DNA of 64,000 bases from Prosapia bicincta. Its lineage: Eukaryota > Arthropoda > Insecta > Hemiptera > Cercopidae. Shown here piece after piece: positions 22,858 to 33,584 of this stretch (the first letter of the stretch is position 1; each line of letters starts with the position of its first letter). Position numbers and translations under genes: made by a program. The notes under the pieces were generated by a model. It did no database searches, had not been told where the DNA came from, and was given only the letters and a program-made list of their open reading frames with translations. The stretch is taken from assembly GCA_036971475.1 (NCBI GenBank), contig JBAIZL010000058.1, positions 619,501 through 683,500 on the forward strand. The letters run 5' to 3'.

Positions 22858-23735
22858 CAGTAAACTCCCGATTATCTGTGGACGGATTAACTGGTTTGCG
22901 GATTATCCGGAGTCTGCCATTGTTTTACAAATATCCAATTTTTATTCCAATGAGATTCATGTGTTTAAATTTCCAAACGGTGAATTACAACGTAAATACA
23001 TATAAGGCTTAATAGAAGTTAAGATGAAGGGAATAGATACGTAAATATGTACGTACAAATTTTTACGTTGAAAGGGAAGCATCCCAAAGTGGGCCAGCGA
23101 AATAAAAGGGGCGAGCAGACTACTGTATATAAGAGACAATGACAAAATGCTTGGACGCCTGAAAACCTAATGTGTATCATAAGATTGTAAACAAAAGTCA
23201 GCTAATCTCAGCTATAAATAGTCTAGGACGTGACATATGCATTATCCATGTCTGTCATATACATTATCAATCTTTATGGCTTGTGACACATGTGACAAAA
23301 GTAGACACTGTGCGACAAAATGGTTCTCAAGAAACTTAGATCGCACATTAAAGCTAAATCAATGCTCACAAAAAAACATACGAAAGTGACAGATTTTTTT
23401 GTTAAAAAGTGAAAGTATGTTCTGTAAAGGAAATTACATATGTACATAGATACTTACTTTTGACATATACTTACGTACGTATTGTAAATATTTAGACATA
23501 TAAATGTTATAATCCGTCAATTACATCGACATTTTAAATTATTTTCTGTATTTATTTTGTCCTCTGAAGATTATTTGTGAATTGCATTAACCGGGGTCAT
23601 TATTTGTGTAACTTATGTTATATAAATCGATTATCGATCGTTTTGCGTATTCTCTGTTCATAGCGGATTATCCGGGGAATTCGTTATCCGGTGTTGCCGG
23701 GCCACCCTATTCCACAGATAATCGGGAGTTTACTG
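22858..23735 (+). mobile_element. Tigger-derived MITE with complete termini
   Basis: Perfect or near-perfect inverted ends (CAGTAAACTCCCGATTATCT at the left; its complement ends at 23735) are flanked by TA on both sides (22856-22857 and 23736-23737). The size is 878 bp. It retains the end of a pogo/Tigger transposase frame (23320-23412) that finishes HTKVTDFFVKK, the usual IT.FF.K tail. Most of the transposase is deleted. About 150 bp (23102-23255) are related to the core of the piggyBac-type copies A and B. Confidence 0.9.
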
Positions 23736-24069
23736 TAATCAGATTCAATATTAAGAAAGGCCTTGGTATACTTGAGGAATTACTGGATGTAACGATTAAT
23801 AAATTATGGCTTTTTAAGAATGTTCAAGCTAAATATAAGATGACAAACAAAGAAACCATAATATCTGAATTATTTAGAGATGGAAGCAGTTTGTATGCAA
23901 ACTAGTGAAAAAAATCACTTTAAACTCTGTAGAAATTGAGAGAGGCCAGAAGAAAACCAGACAAGAGTCAGGGCACTTTTAACACAAATAAAATATGGGA
24001 AAAAATAATGAAGAAAAAATCAAAATTGTCAAGTATTGACTATAATCAAATGTCGGACATTAGTGAATT

Positions 24070-24740
24070 ATCTTGGAGCTTGTTATAGCAAATTCTAACT
24101 GAATATTCCGGAATAGAAAGGGTTACTGCCAAGTTTGACCCTCAAGTTCTAACTGACAGTCAAAAACATGTTCTAACTGACAGTGAAGTTGAAAAACATT
24201 TTTTTAATCTTTTGAGAAGTGCTCAAACTGATCCAGATTGCCAGTATAAGGTCATTACTAGAGATGGGACACTATGCTATGGCTATGATCTAGACAGAAA
24301 CTAATAATTAAGCAAATGTAAGATGTCATTGTAATCCTGTCCAAAATAAAATCATCAAATCAAACAACGAGACAATGTTCACTTGCTTTTTTGATGTGAA
24401 GAGGGTGGTAGTTTATTCAGTTTGTTCCATCAGACCAGATTTAACAATCTAGCATTTTATTTGAAGATTTTAAGAAGATAAAACTTCTTTGCAGAACAGT
24501 GTTTTTCAAAAATACCCAATTTGTGGAAAACAAATTTACTTGTTTCCACCATACACTGCACCTGCACACACACAGCCAGTTTTTGGGAGAAATGGCATGG
24601 TTCTGCTGCCACACCCACCTTACTCACCTGACCTAGCTCTGTGTGATTGTCTTATTTCCAAGCATGAAAGAATTCAGAGTTAAAACCATTAATGATGTTA
24701 AAAAAACGAGAACGGAACTATCAGCCATTACTTAAGCTAA
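24070..24740 (+). pseudogene. mariner transposase relic, second subfamily
   Basis: Broken plus-strand frames keep the order of the long mariner transposases: ERVTAKFDPQVLTDSQKH, then KVITRDGTLCYGYDLD (usual form VITGDESWVYGYD), then CTCTGCAC-region residues PAHTQP, and LPHPPYSPDLALCD (usual form HPPYSPDLAPCD, containing the last catalytic Asp). Catalytic motifs are altered and stops are frequent. It is a different lineage from the relic at 14404-15030, because the text around the first Asp differs. Confidence 0.75.
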
Positions 24741-25723
24741 GTACAAAAATAATATTAACTTCAAAAATGTTTTGAACAGTGGTAGCACCGATGCCACGAA
24801 TGTATCGCTTGTAATGGTTTCTTTTGTAATGTATTTGAAGTAGATAAGGTTGTTATATAAAAAAAATGATATAGCTTTCAAAAGATAATTTTATTTTTTT
24901 GGACTCTATGGGTAAGCCAACTTTTGAAAAGCAAATTATACCCTCAGTTGTATCTTACATTGTCTTTAATGATCAACCAAGATCAAAACAAACTACAAAC
25001 ATGATCTCATCTGACTGCCTAGGCAATTTTTTAGAGTAATTTTTATCCAGAAAACACAGTAAAACACAATATTACTTATCTCATAGTACGTTGTGATATA
25101 TTATCCAAAAATCACTGATAGTTACAAGAACCTATCAACTAATGTGAAGGCATAATTCTTTTCCACGTTTTACCTTGTTTTTCAATATTATTGAATAAAA
25201 AAAAATAAATACAAAATATTTGATAAAAATAAAATGTGAACTTTTGTTGTACAATTGTTATATTTGAGCTTAACAAATTAACAAATTGATCAACTTATAA
25301 CTTGAGTAAATTTATTAAAAAAACTTACTAAAACAAAAAATTTTTGAAACAAAAAGTGATCTTCGACAATGTCTTAAGTCAGCCTCTGGGAAGCACTGTT
25401 TAGGTAGGTGCCCAGGGTTTTAAAAGATTTGTTTTCTATAACATATAGAAAAACAGCTACCACCTACTCAAAAATACTTTTCAGCAGACAATAAAAACAC
25501 TGACAATGATTGCTTAGTGCAGTTAAAAACTTTTTATTTCAGTAAATTTTCAAAATTATAATGTAATTATATGTTTGGCAAATCATTAATTTGTTAAGTT
25601 TAACATAAAAGTTTTGTTAATCATCAAGATTAATAATATAAATGAGTTAATTACAATATCATTTTTTTAAATTAGAACTAATTACATTAAAACTTTGTAA
25701 TATAATATTTATGCATTAATTAC
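24741..25723. other. Intron sequence with no recognised content
   Basis: AT-rich. No coding or repeat signal that I can name. Confidence 0.4.
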
Positions 25724-25967
25724 CTTCAGTTTGACTTATAGGTTTAACAAAATTACACCATAACGCTTGTGTGATATTTGATTCCGTTATATAACTACGC
25801 AACAATACTCTTCCAGATGGGCGGTCAGGTCCATAATTTCCGATACTCTGCCCTGTTATACCATGACTCAAAATAGCTGTTTTTCCACTGATATAAAGTT
25901 CTTCTTCGTCATTAAAAAACATTTCTCCATCTTTGTTTGGTTTACTTCTCAAAGCCCACCAATCACT
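25724..25967 (-). CDS. ANAPC1: ANAPC1 exon 3
   Basis: The exon lies between acceptor TTTTGACAG and donor GAAG/GTAATT. It starts in phase 0 and ends in phase 1. It encodes SDWWALRSKPNKDGEMFFND then EEELYISGKTAILSHG and later NITQALWCNFVKP. The matching APC1 landmarks are W.LR near the start, DEELYV.GN..IWS, and VQQALWCDFI. The ORF's internal Met is not the start, because the frame continues upstream to the acceptor. This is a strong family match in three separate motifs. Confidence 0.95.
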
Positions 25968-26318
25968 CTGTCAAAAACAAAAATAATATTTCAATATAAT
26001 ATTTAAACTGTAAAAATTTTAAACAAATGTTATTTATATAATAATTATTATAATAATTTTTTATAATAATATAACAATATATTATTATAATTCTTATTCT
26101 TAGTAACAAAAATAATAAAATATACTATTCCCTTCTATTTCCTTTTATAAAAAATGATAAATCTATGCCTTTTGATGGTTTCTTACCTGTGAATTTGATC
26201 TTTTATTTTAGATTGTTTCCTCTCATGAAACAAGTACAAACAACAATAATTATCCTTATAGGTTTCTCAAACATATATTATTTGTTTCCATTATATCTTT
26301 CTTAACTTAATCACTTTT

Positions 26319-26479
26319 ACATTAGTTTATGACTATCCGTACTTTAATTTTGTAAATTTGTAAAAACTTACTGAGACAGAACGTCACTGAAGATCGCCAC
26401 CGAACGATCAAAAACGTTCTGTCTCAGTAAGTTTTTACAAATTTATAAAATTAAAGTTCGGATAGTCATAAACTAATGT
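26319..26479. repeat. 66-bp hairpin made of Penelope-like element ends
   Basis: Arms 26319-26384 and 26414-26479 are inverted copies with a 29-nt spacer. Each arm contains CTGTCTCAGTAAG, TTTTTACAAATTTA and TTCGGATAGTCATAAAC or close variants. The same arm sequence follows the GIY-YIG relic at about 30761-30818 and its duplicate at about 33255-33311. So it derives from the 3' end of that Penelope-like family, placed tail to tail. Related flanking blocks extend to about 26308-26512. Confidence 0.85.
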
Positions 26480-26512
26480 AAAAACGATTCATCAAGTTTC
26501 ACTGAACTTAAT

Positions 26513-27561
26513 GGATTACAAAATTCCAGAGCTTCTTAACTCAAATACTTCTACTACATGAGCTGTTATCTTGCTAAAGAATTTTGGAAAAATTCATAAT
26601 TTGCCAAAATGCTTACATCTCTACTAACATGCAATGGATTAGCATAAAACCTTAATCCAGATTTCAATAATACACTAGAATCCATTGGCTTAGCTCATAG
26701 TTTTTCAAATTTTCTAATAAAGTATTTATTTTTTTACAAGTATAAAATTTAGTAGCTCAAGTTTAAGTGAGAAAAAATAATATAATTAGTATATAATACC
26801 AACTAATAGTTTATTAAGTAATAAACTTGAGAGAACAGAAAAAATATTTAAGGTAAGAGTAAAATATAAAACAGATTTGGAAATAAGACACAGGATATAA
26901 CGAGACTATCACAGATTTTAAGTAGAGTATAGACTTATAGCATCAGTCTCAGAAAACCAGAAAAGAGTCATATATAATTAAGTCTTAAAAAAATAACATA
27001 TTTTAAGAAACCATTAATTTCAAAAAAACCTGTATACAAAATGCCAGAAAATAATTAATTTTTATGTTGGTTAACACTATTTATTTGAAGCTAAACAACA
27101 AAATTTTAGAAGTTGACTATAATGTGTAGTAACAATCTAACCAAAACATTACCTGTTATAAACACAATTTTCACTTATATGTTTAACAAATGCAATGATG
27201 TGGTATTATTAATTTTAAATTACTGCTGCCTTTACCATTATACAAGGCAAAAGGACACGGATTTGCAGTTGCAATTTTTTTTATTACAGCTTTTTTTGAG
27301 TTGGTATTTCTTTTTAATATTTTTTATTTTAGTATACTTAACAGGTTATGAATTATATTATTTTATAGATTTCTGTGTATTTATCAAAATAATATTTATT
27401 TAAATTGAATTTTTAATTGTGAAAACAATAATCTGTTATCGAATCTTGTAAAACAGCAAATTACAATCCTAGAAATGGCACATTAGATCTAGATGCAAAA
27501 AAGGTACACATATACGTATATATTGTCCTCAAAGCATGTTCATTTAGAAATCTAGTACACC
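26513..27561. other. Intron sequence with no recognised gene
   Basis: AT-rich. The plus-strand frame at 27113-27403 is hydrophobic by composition and unrecognised. Confidence 0.35.
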
Positions 27562-29405
27562 TTAACACGTTCACTACGGCTAGCATTCCGCCATGCTCTG
27601 GGTTCCCTTACGAGGCACAGAGAGCGTGCCGATGCGCTCCTAGCTTATTTTCTTACGTACGGCGAGCTCACCGGCACGCTCACTCCCAGTCTAATTAAAA
27701 CTTCTCTAATGTTGATAAGTGTTTGTATAAAGGTTTGATTTTTACGTCAATGCTTCAGAAGAGTTTGGAGAACATTGTGCCTGAGTCGTTTTTAAATCCG
27801 ACCATCCCAAGTTAAACTTTTTGATACTTCTACTGAAACAATGCTTTAGGGAGTTTTATAAACATATTTAACTTTTATATTTTAATAATTTTTTAGTTTT
27901 AACCACTAAACGCGATATCTGGTAAAAAACAACTATTATAAAAATAAACTAAGCTTTCTGAATTAACGCAAGAATAAACGATAACTGTCCTATTAGAGTG
28001 AATGAACCTACTCAAGATTGGAACAGACTACTGTAAATAAGAGTCATTGATAAAATGTTTGGACGCCCGAAAACCTAATGTGTCATCTGAAGATTGTAGT
28101 AAACAAATGTCAGCTAATCTCGGCTATAAATAGTCTAGGATGTGACATATGCATTATCCATGTCTGCGTTTACATTATCGATCTCTATCACTTTGTGAAA
28201 CACGTTAACACAATCACAAACATTCCGAGTTAAACGTTGAGTATTTAATTTTAGTATGTAGTATATTTTAGTAGTAGGTACTTTTACTTAGATTTTTATG
28301 TAAATTATCTTTTTTCTCAGACTTTTTTATTAAGATTTATTATCTGTCATACAGTATTTTATCATTTGTATTGGTTGATATTTTATGTAAATTTCCTTTT
28401 TTTAATTGTGATCTGATAAATAAAACAATATTTTAATGTCTAATACACTGTTTTGATGTCCCCAAAAAACCTGTATATGGTAAAAATAATATTATTGAGA
28501 TGAAAACAACGGACACAGCAGTGCAATAATCTATTGGTTTAAATCTGCCGACAGTAACATTGTATTTTGTTTCTGGTACAAACTACTATTGAGTATTGTG
28601 AGAAATCAGTTAATTCAAATTTTTTATTTATAGCATAACATTAGCATTCCTCTTTAGCATTTTTTTTCTTAAATATTTGTTGTGGTGTGGTGTAAATTTT
28701 AAGGAAGATCTAAATGTAATTCTCGAAACAGAATGAAAATAAAAGAAGATATTATGATTACAACAATAAATAAATATGTATCAATATTTCTGAACTGGAT
28801 GTTTGGTGAAGTAACAATAAGCCATTTGAAGAGGAAAATTATTCCAATATTTTCAAATTACGTTGAAATACATTCATGAAATATATTTGGCTGAACAGTA
28901 TTTCTATAAGAAAAGTATGGATTTTGTTGTCATAACATTTGGTAATTCCATAAATTGAAACTTTGTAATTTCATGACCTGTCAAATTCATAATTAAAGTA
29001 TATTATTAAAAACTCAAATGAAGCCACTAAGCAATAATCATTAGTGTCCTAGGTTCGCATAATAGGATGTCTTGTTGAGAGGGGAAGGACCAATTTCAAA
29101 GGCAGGAGTTCAACAATATGATCAAAGAGTTATGTGTTTGTAATGAATTTGTTCTTCCTCACAACAGAGAACCTCTTACACAAACTTACACAAGACAATT
29201 CACTGGCTGAGATACATCATCAAAATTTTCACATTAAGCAAATGAAATACACGTCAATCCAAAAACTCCTATCTTGCATAAATCAAATGGACCTAAAACA
29301 CCACATCACTATAGCAGCTTCCACTGCCGTCAGAGGTGGAAGTTAACGAAAAACAGAAGTAGTTTGATGAGATCACCAGTATCGCCACCGTGCTGAAAGT
29401 GTTAA
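27562..29405. mobile_element. piggyBac-type non-autonomous element, copy B (complete)
   Basis: It is flanked by TTAA at 27562-27565 and 29402-29405, the piggyBac target. The left end reads CACGTTCACTACGG, and the right end is its approximate inverse (CCGTGCTGAAAGTG before TTAA). A small hairpin (CTTCCACTGCCGTCAGAGG...) lies at about 29318-29342 near the right end. The core equals copy A over 1.63 kb. No transposase is encoded. The size is about 1.84 kb including both TTAA copies. Confidence 0.8.
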
Positions 29406-29632
29406 ACAGGCTATAAATAAATTATCCTCAAAAATTACATTGGACATCCGGATGTGTAAAAAAATGAACTTGCTACATATCGGACCGATCCTTACAAAAC
29501 CGGAATAGTACCAACAGAAGAGGGATAATCACTAGTCAAACATTAGAAACTACTGAAACAGATATAATTGAGAACCTACTCCTTGTTTTATGTCATAGAC
29601 AAAAAGAGAGATAGATAGTTGATAAAGCTTAC

Positions 29633-29770
29633 TTCAACATGGCTGTCAATGTTGACCTGACTTAATCTGTCTATGAGAAAAGATTCGGGCTGCAGCTGAG
29701 GCCTTGTAGTTGGCAAAACAATAGCACCAGGATGATGTAACATCTGCTGCCGCCCAAACGGAATAAACTC
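29633..29770 (-). CDS. ANAPC1: ANAPC1 exon 2
   Basis: The exon lies between acceptor TTTGTTCTAG and donor GAA/GTAAGC. It is in phase 0 at both ends and has 46 codons. It encodes EFIPFGRQQMLHHPGAIVLP and continues to a segment ending LSQVNIDSHVE. The EF.PFGR...HHP block is the signature of the extreme N-terminus of APC1 in animals. Upstream it joins the small start exon at 43008-42985 across a 13.2-kb intron. Confidence 0.95.
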
Positions 29771-30327
29771 CTAGAACAAAATATAACTCAAAATCAATTG
29801 TTGTTGCACAATAAAATATTGACTACTTGAATAAAATTTATAGGTCATTAAAAAATTGTAGAGATCTATCTACATATACTGAAACCTGAATTTCTTCAAA
29901 ATTTTAATTTTAAAAGTCTACGGTTAAAGACCAACGAATTTACATTTACATTCAAGTTATCATTTTTAAAACATTTTTTACCACTTTTCTATTTTAAAAT
30001 GGAGGCCTATTCACTTGTCAATATGTTAGAATCTTAAAAAGAGTTTATTCTCTTTTTTACACCCAAACTATCCAAACATGAAAATAGATAGATATATTCT
30101 ATTGTAATATTACATATTACTGTTTTACTAAAAACAAAATATGATATTTAGAAGTTTCAAGCGTATATTAAACTTACTTTTTTCAAAATTTTAAAATTTT
30201 TGAACCATGCCACCAAGTTATATTATTTTACTATATTATTATTTTCAGTGTACCTGAAGATTTTCTGCATTACTAGATATGATTTGTTTTGGCCAATGTC
30301 AATTATATTCTTGAATTTTGTAGTTCA
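29771..30327. other. Intron 1, left end, with no recognised content
   Basis: AT-rich stretch between the ANAPC1 acceptor and the Penelope-like relic. Confidence 0.4.
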
Positions 30328-30379
30328 TTACGTTCGGTGAAACTTAATTAATCACTTTTACATTTACCGCTTAACCAAC

Positions 30380-30666
30380 ATATATAAATTAAACTGTAAA
30401 AACTGCAACAAATTCTACATTGGGCAAACAGGTCACAGATTCAAACAAATAGTCGAGGAACACAAACAAAACACCAAGTCAGCATTCTACAATCACTTAA
30501 AAGAAACAGGATACAAATACACAGACATTACCATAACCTAGAAATCTTACACATCAACATAAAAGGACCACATCTCAAAACACTAGAAGAATATGAAATT
30601 TACAAAAACACAAAATACAAACATATTAAACGAACAAACCCAATACAAATCACAAATACTCTTTGA
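30380..30666 (+). pseudogene. Penelope-like element GIY-YIG endonuclease relic
   Basis: The plus-strand frame reads IYKLNCKNCNKFYIGQTGHR, then QIVEEHKQNTKSAFYNHLKE. After a one-base loss it reads NLEILHINIKGPHLKTLEEY, then EIYKNTKYKHIKRTNPIQ and a stop. CNKFYIGQTG is the GIY-YIG nuclease core, and the LEEYEIYK tail is the usual C-terminus of arthropod Penelope-like polyproteins. The reverse transcriptase is absent. The 3' flank carries the CTGTCTCAGTAAG motif found in the hairpin at 26319-26479. Confidence 0.85.
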
Positions 30667-31128
30667 TACTATCAAAACCTGCCTTTAAAACCTCCGCCGC
30701 TTAACCTAACAACTCCAAGTAGAAAATTTAGACACTGATGATCAAAATGAAGCGATTGAAAACGTTCTGTCTCAGTAAGTTTTTACAAATTTACAAAATT
30801 AAAGTTCGGATAGTCATAAACAATGTAAAAGTGATCATTCAATTATATGTTAAATATAAATAGTTTAGCCTTCTATAAAGTACAGGGGATTAGCCCCTGT
30901 ACAGTTAATTGAGCTACCAGTTTATCACATCAGCCATTTAGTTGAACCTAAACTTAAAGAACAAAAACCTTAATATTCATTATAGAAAAAACATTCTGAT
31001 CATTAGTTAATCTAAAATACCACCTATTCGGTCAAGTATTTTTCTTATTGGCAATAAAACATTGTTTAATTTTACCTAAAAAACAGAAGCGACAAAGAAG
31101 AAATTGAATTAAAGAACCATTTCAATAT
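30484..31128. repeat. Long direct repeat flanking LINE 2, left copy (645 bp)
   Basis: It begins ATTCTACAATCACTTAAAAG inside the Penelope-like coding relic and ends AACCATTTCAATAT exactly at the (TTA)n tail of the LINE. It repeats at 32970-33584 with a few substitutions, two or three small indels and one region of about 40-50 bp that is missing or replaced in the right copy. Confidence 0.95.
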
Positions 31129-32969
31129 TATTATTATTATTATTATTACTAAAACTCGGAGGGACCTTATCGGTGTAGAGCACTTAGCTGTAGCCTTTGT
31201 ACTCTCTTCCCATCCCTACCACAGGACTAGCTTAGTGGATATCACTCTTGCAGAAATCAAGTACCCACCTGATGCTAAATCTTCTGATATCCTCTGGTGT
31301 ACATACCTGCCAGCCAAACCACTTTCTCCTTGCAGCTCCCAAAGCAGGACACTCACAGAGTACGTGGATTGGGCTTTCCTCTTGGTCCTCGTCGCATCTC
31401 TTGCACACAGGGGACCTAGATTTTCCAATTTTGTATTGGAACCCCCTCAGATTCCCATGGCCTGTAACCAGCTCTACAGTAGCTCTGAGTTGATGTCTAC
31501 TTAAGGAGAGTAGTTCTTTGCCCCACAAATCTCCTGAGTAACCCCACAATACCTTGGATTTGTTACACCCCAAGGTTACATTCCATTCTTCCCTGCACAA
31601 CCTGTCTATATGTGCCGTGATCCTCTTGCGCCCCTCCTGAGGCGGCATGCCCACTGCCCTCAGCAACGGTCCTTGGGTTATACACCCTTGTTTTGCTAAG
31701 GCGTCAGCTCTCTCATTCCCTATCCAGCCAGAATGTCCTGGAATCCAGGTTAGGTTGAGTGAATTATACTTACTCAGCTCTACTAGAGAAGCCATAGTCT
31801 CAGCCACCAACCTAGAGCTGGTACTAGCCTTACCTAAAGCCTTCAGAGCTGCCTGACTGTCCGAGCAAATCCAGATTTTCTTGCCTCTCCTGCCAGACCC
31901 TATTATTTCCTCAGCACATAGTTTGATCGCGAGCACCTCCCCCTGGAAGACAGAGTTGTAGTCCTCCAAGCGATGACAAAATCTGTCTTGGTGTCTCGGT
32001 CCACTAAATCCTGCTCCCACTCCTTCCTTCATCTTGGACCCATCGGTGAACCAGATTTCACCATGTCTCCTTCTCCTTGTAGCTGTTATGCCTCTAAGGA
32101 AGAGCCCCTGCGCGCGGTCCAGCATTCTTTTACTTGTTTCTTTCTGTGCCCTGTCCCACCAGACAATAGAGGCAAAGACCAACCTCGGCACCACAATGGC
32201 GGAATAAATCCAGTTCATTTGACGTGGACCCAAACCCCATCTCGTGCCTATTGCTCCTCTGCATTGCCAGAACGTAGCTATGGCTTTTTTGCACTTATGC
32301 TCCAAATGCTCACGCCAGAGTAGCTTCCTATCCAGAATAACTCCCAGATATTTAGCGCTCTCAACGTAGCTTATTTTGGTATTACCAACTTCCATCATCT
32401 CCAGCGATTTAGTTTTATATCGCCTAGTGAAGATGAGTGCCACAGATTTCTCTCCTTGAATGCATAGTGCATTCTCTCTGCACCATGCTTCTGTTACCTT
32501 GAGTGCCTCTTGAAGCAGGTCTTTGAGGACCTCTTCAAATGGTCCCCTAACAAGGATAGCTATGTTATCCGCATATCCTACCACCTTGACACCCATTCCA
32601 CTGAGTGTCCTTAGTAGGCCATCCACGACAAGGCTCCACAGCAAAGGGGATAACACTCCACCCTGCGGGCAGCCCTCCGAGACCATCCCATTTATCGTGC
32701 ACCCCATCCAGGATGCAGTACTTATCCGGTTTTCCAAGGAACTCATAATCCAATTTATAATTCCATCAGAAATCCCATGATCCATAGCTGCTCTCTTGAT
32801 GGCCAGTCTAGAGGTACTATTAAAAGCCCCCTCCACATCAAGAAAAGCCCCAATACATATCCCCTTGTTGTTGATCTGACCCTTAATAAAGTCTACGACC
32901 GACAACAGCGCAGTCTCCACTGACCTACCAGTTCGGTAGGCGTGTTGGTCCTGATGAAGCTGACTTGTG
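31129..32969 (-). mobile_element. 5'-truncated LOA-type LINE (family 2) with (TAA)n tail
   Basis: On the minus strand the element ends in a (TAA)n tract (TTA repeats at about 31127-31148 on the plus strand). This differs from the poly(A) of the other LOA copies here. Its 5' end is truncated inside the reverse transcriptase, just before QDQHAYRTGRS. Its two ends abut the two long direct repeats exactly. It lies antisense to nothing but the ANAPC1 intron, in the same orientation as the gene. Confidence 0.9.
31232..32969 (-). CDS. LOA-type LINE RT (partial), RNase H and zinc knuckle; catalytic change YADN
   Basis: This is a long open frame. Motifs in order: QDQHAYRTGRSVETAL; GAFLDVEGAFNST (RT motif with the first catalytic Asp); EGCPQGGVLSPLLW; GYADNIAILVRG, where the second Asp of the usual YADD is Asn (codon AAC, 32566-32564); KYLGVILDRKLLW. 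RNase H follows: WFTDGSKMKEGVGAG, VFQGEVLAIKL, CSDSQAALKAL, GNERADALAKQG. A zinc knuckle ends it (CKRCDEDQEESPIHVLCEC). Compared with the LOA copies, about 100 residues between the RT thumb and RNase H are missing in frame (RAQGLFLRGITATRRRR joins directly to EIWFTDG). The ATG at 33019 belongs to flanking Penelope-like DNA. It cannot be an active RT. Confidence 0.9.
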
Positions 32970-33584
32970 ATTCTACAATCACTTAAAAGAAACAGGATAC
33001 AATACACAGACATTACCATAACCTAGAAATCTTACACATCAACATAAAAGGACCACATCTCAAAACACTAGAAGAATATGAAATTTACAAAAACACAAAA
33101 AACAAACATATTAAACGAACAAACCCAATACAAATCACAAATACTCTTTGATACTATCAAAACCTGCCTTTAAAACCTCCGCCGCTTAACCTAACAACTC
33201 CAAGTAGAAAATTTAGACACTGATGAAGATCAAAATGAAGCGATTGAAAACATTCTGTCTCAGTAAGTTTTTACAAATTTACAAAATTAAAGTTCAGATA
33301 GTCATAAACAATGTAAAAGTGATCATTCAATTATATGTTAAATATAAATAGTTTAGCCTTCTATAAAGTACAGGGGATTAGCCCCTGTACAGTTAATTGA
33401 GCTACCAGTTTATCACATCAGCCATTTAGTTGAACCTAAACTTAAAGAACAAAAACCTTAATATTCATTATAGAAAAAACATTCTGATCACTAGTTAATC
33501 TAAAATACCACCTAATACCACCCAATTTTACCTAAAAAACAGAAGCGACAAAGAAGAAATTGAATTAAAGAACCATTTCAATAT
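32970..33584. repeat. Long direct repeat flanking LINE 2, right copy (615 bp)
   Basis: Partner of 30484-31128. It starts at the truncated 5' end of the LINE and ends ATAT before ACTCAAC. It contains a second copy of the Penelope-like C-terminal coding relic and its 3' flank. Confidence 0.95.

Noticed and set aside
31235..32780. Plus-strand open frames across LINE 2
   Set aside because: Antisense shadows of the minus-strand LINE frame.
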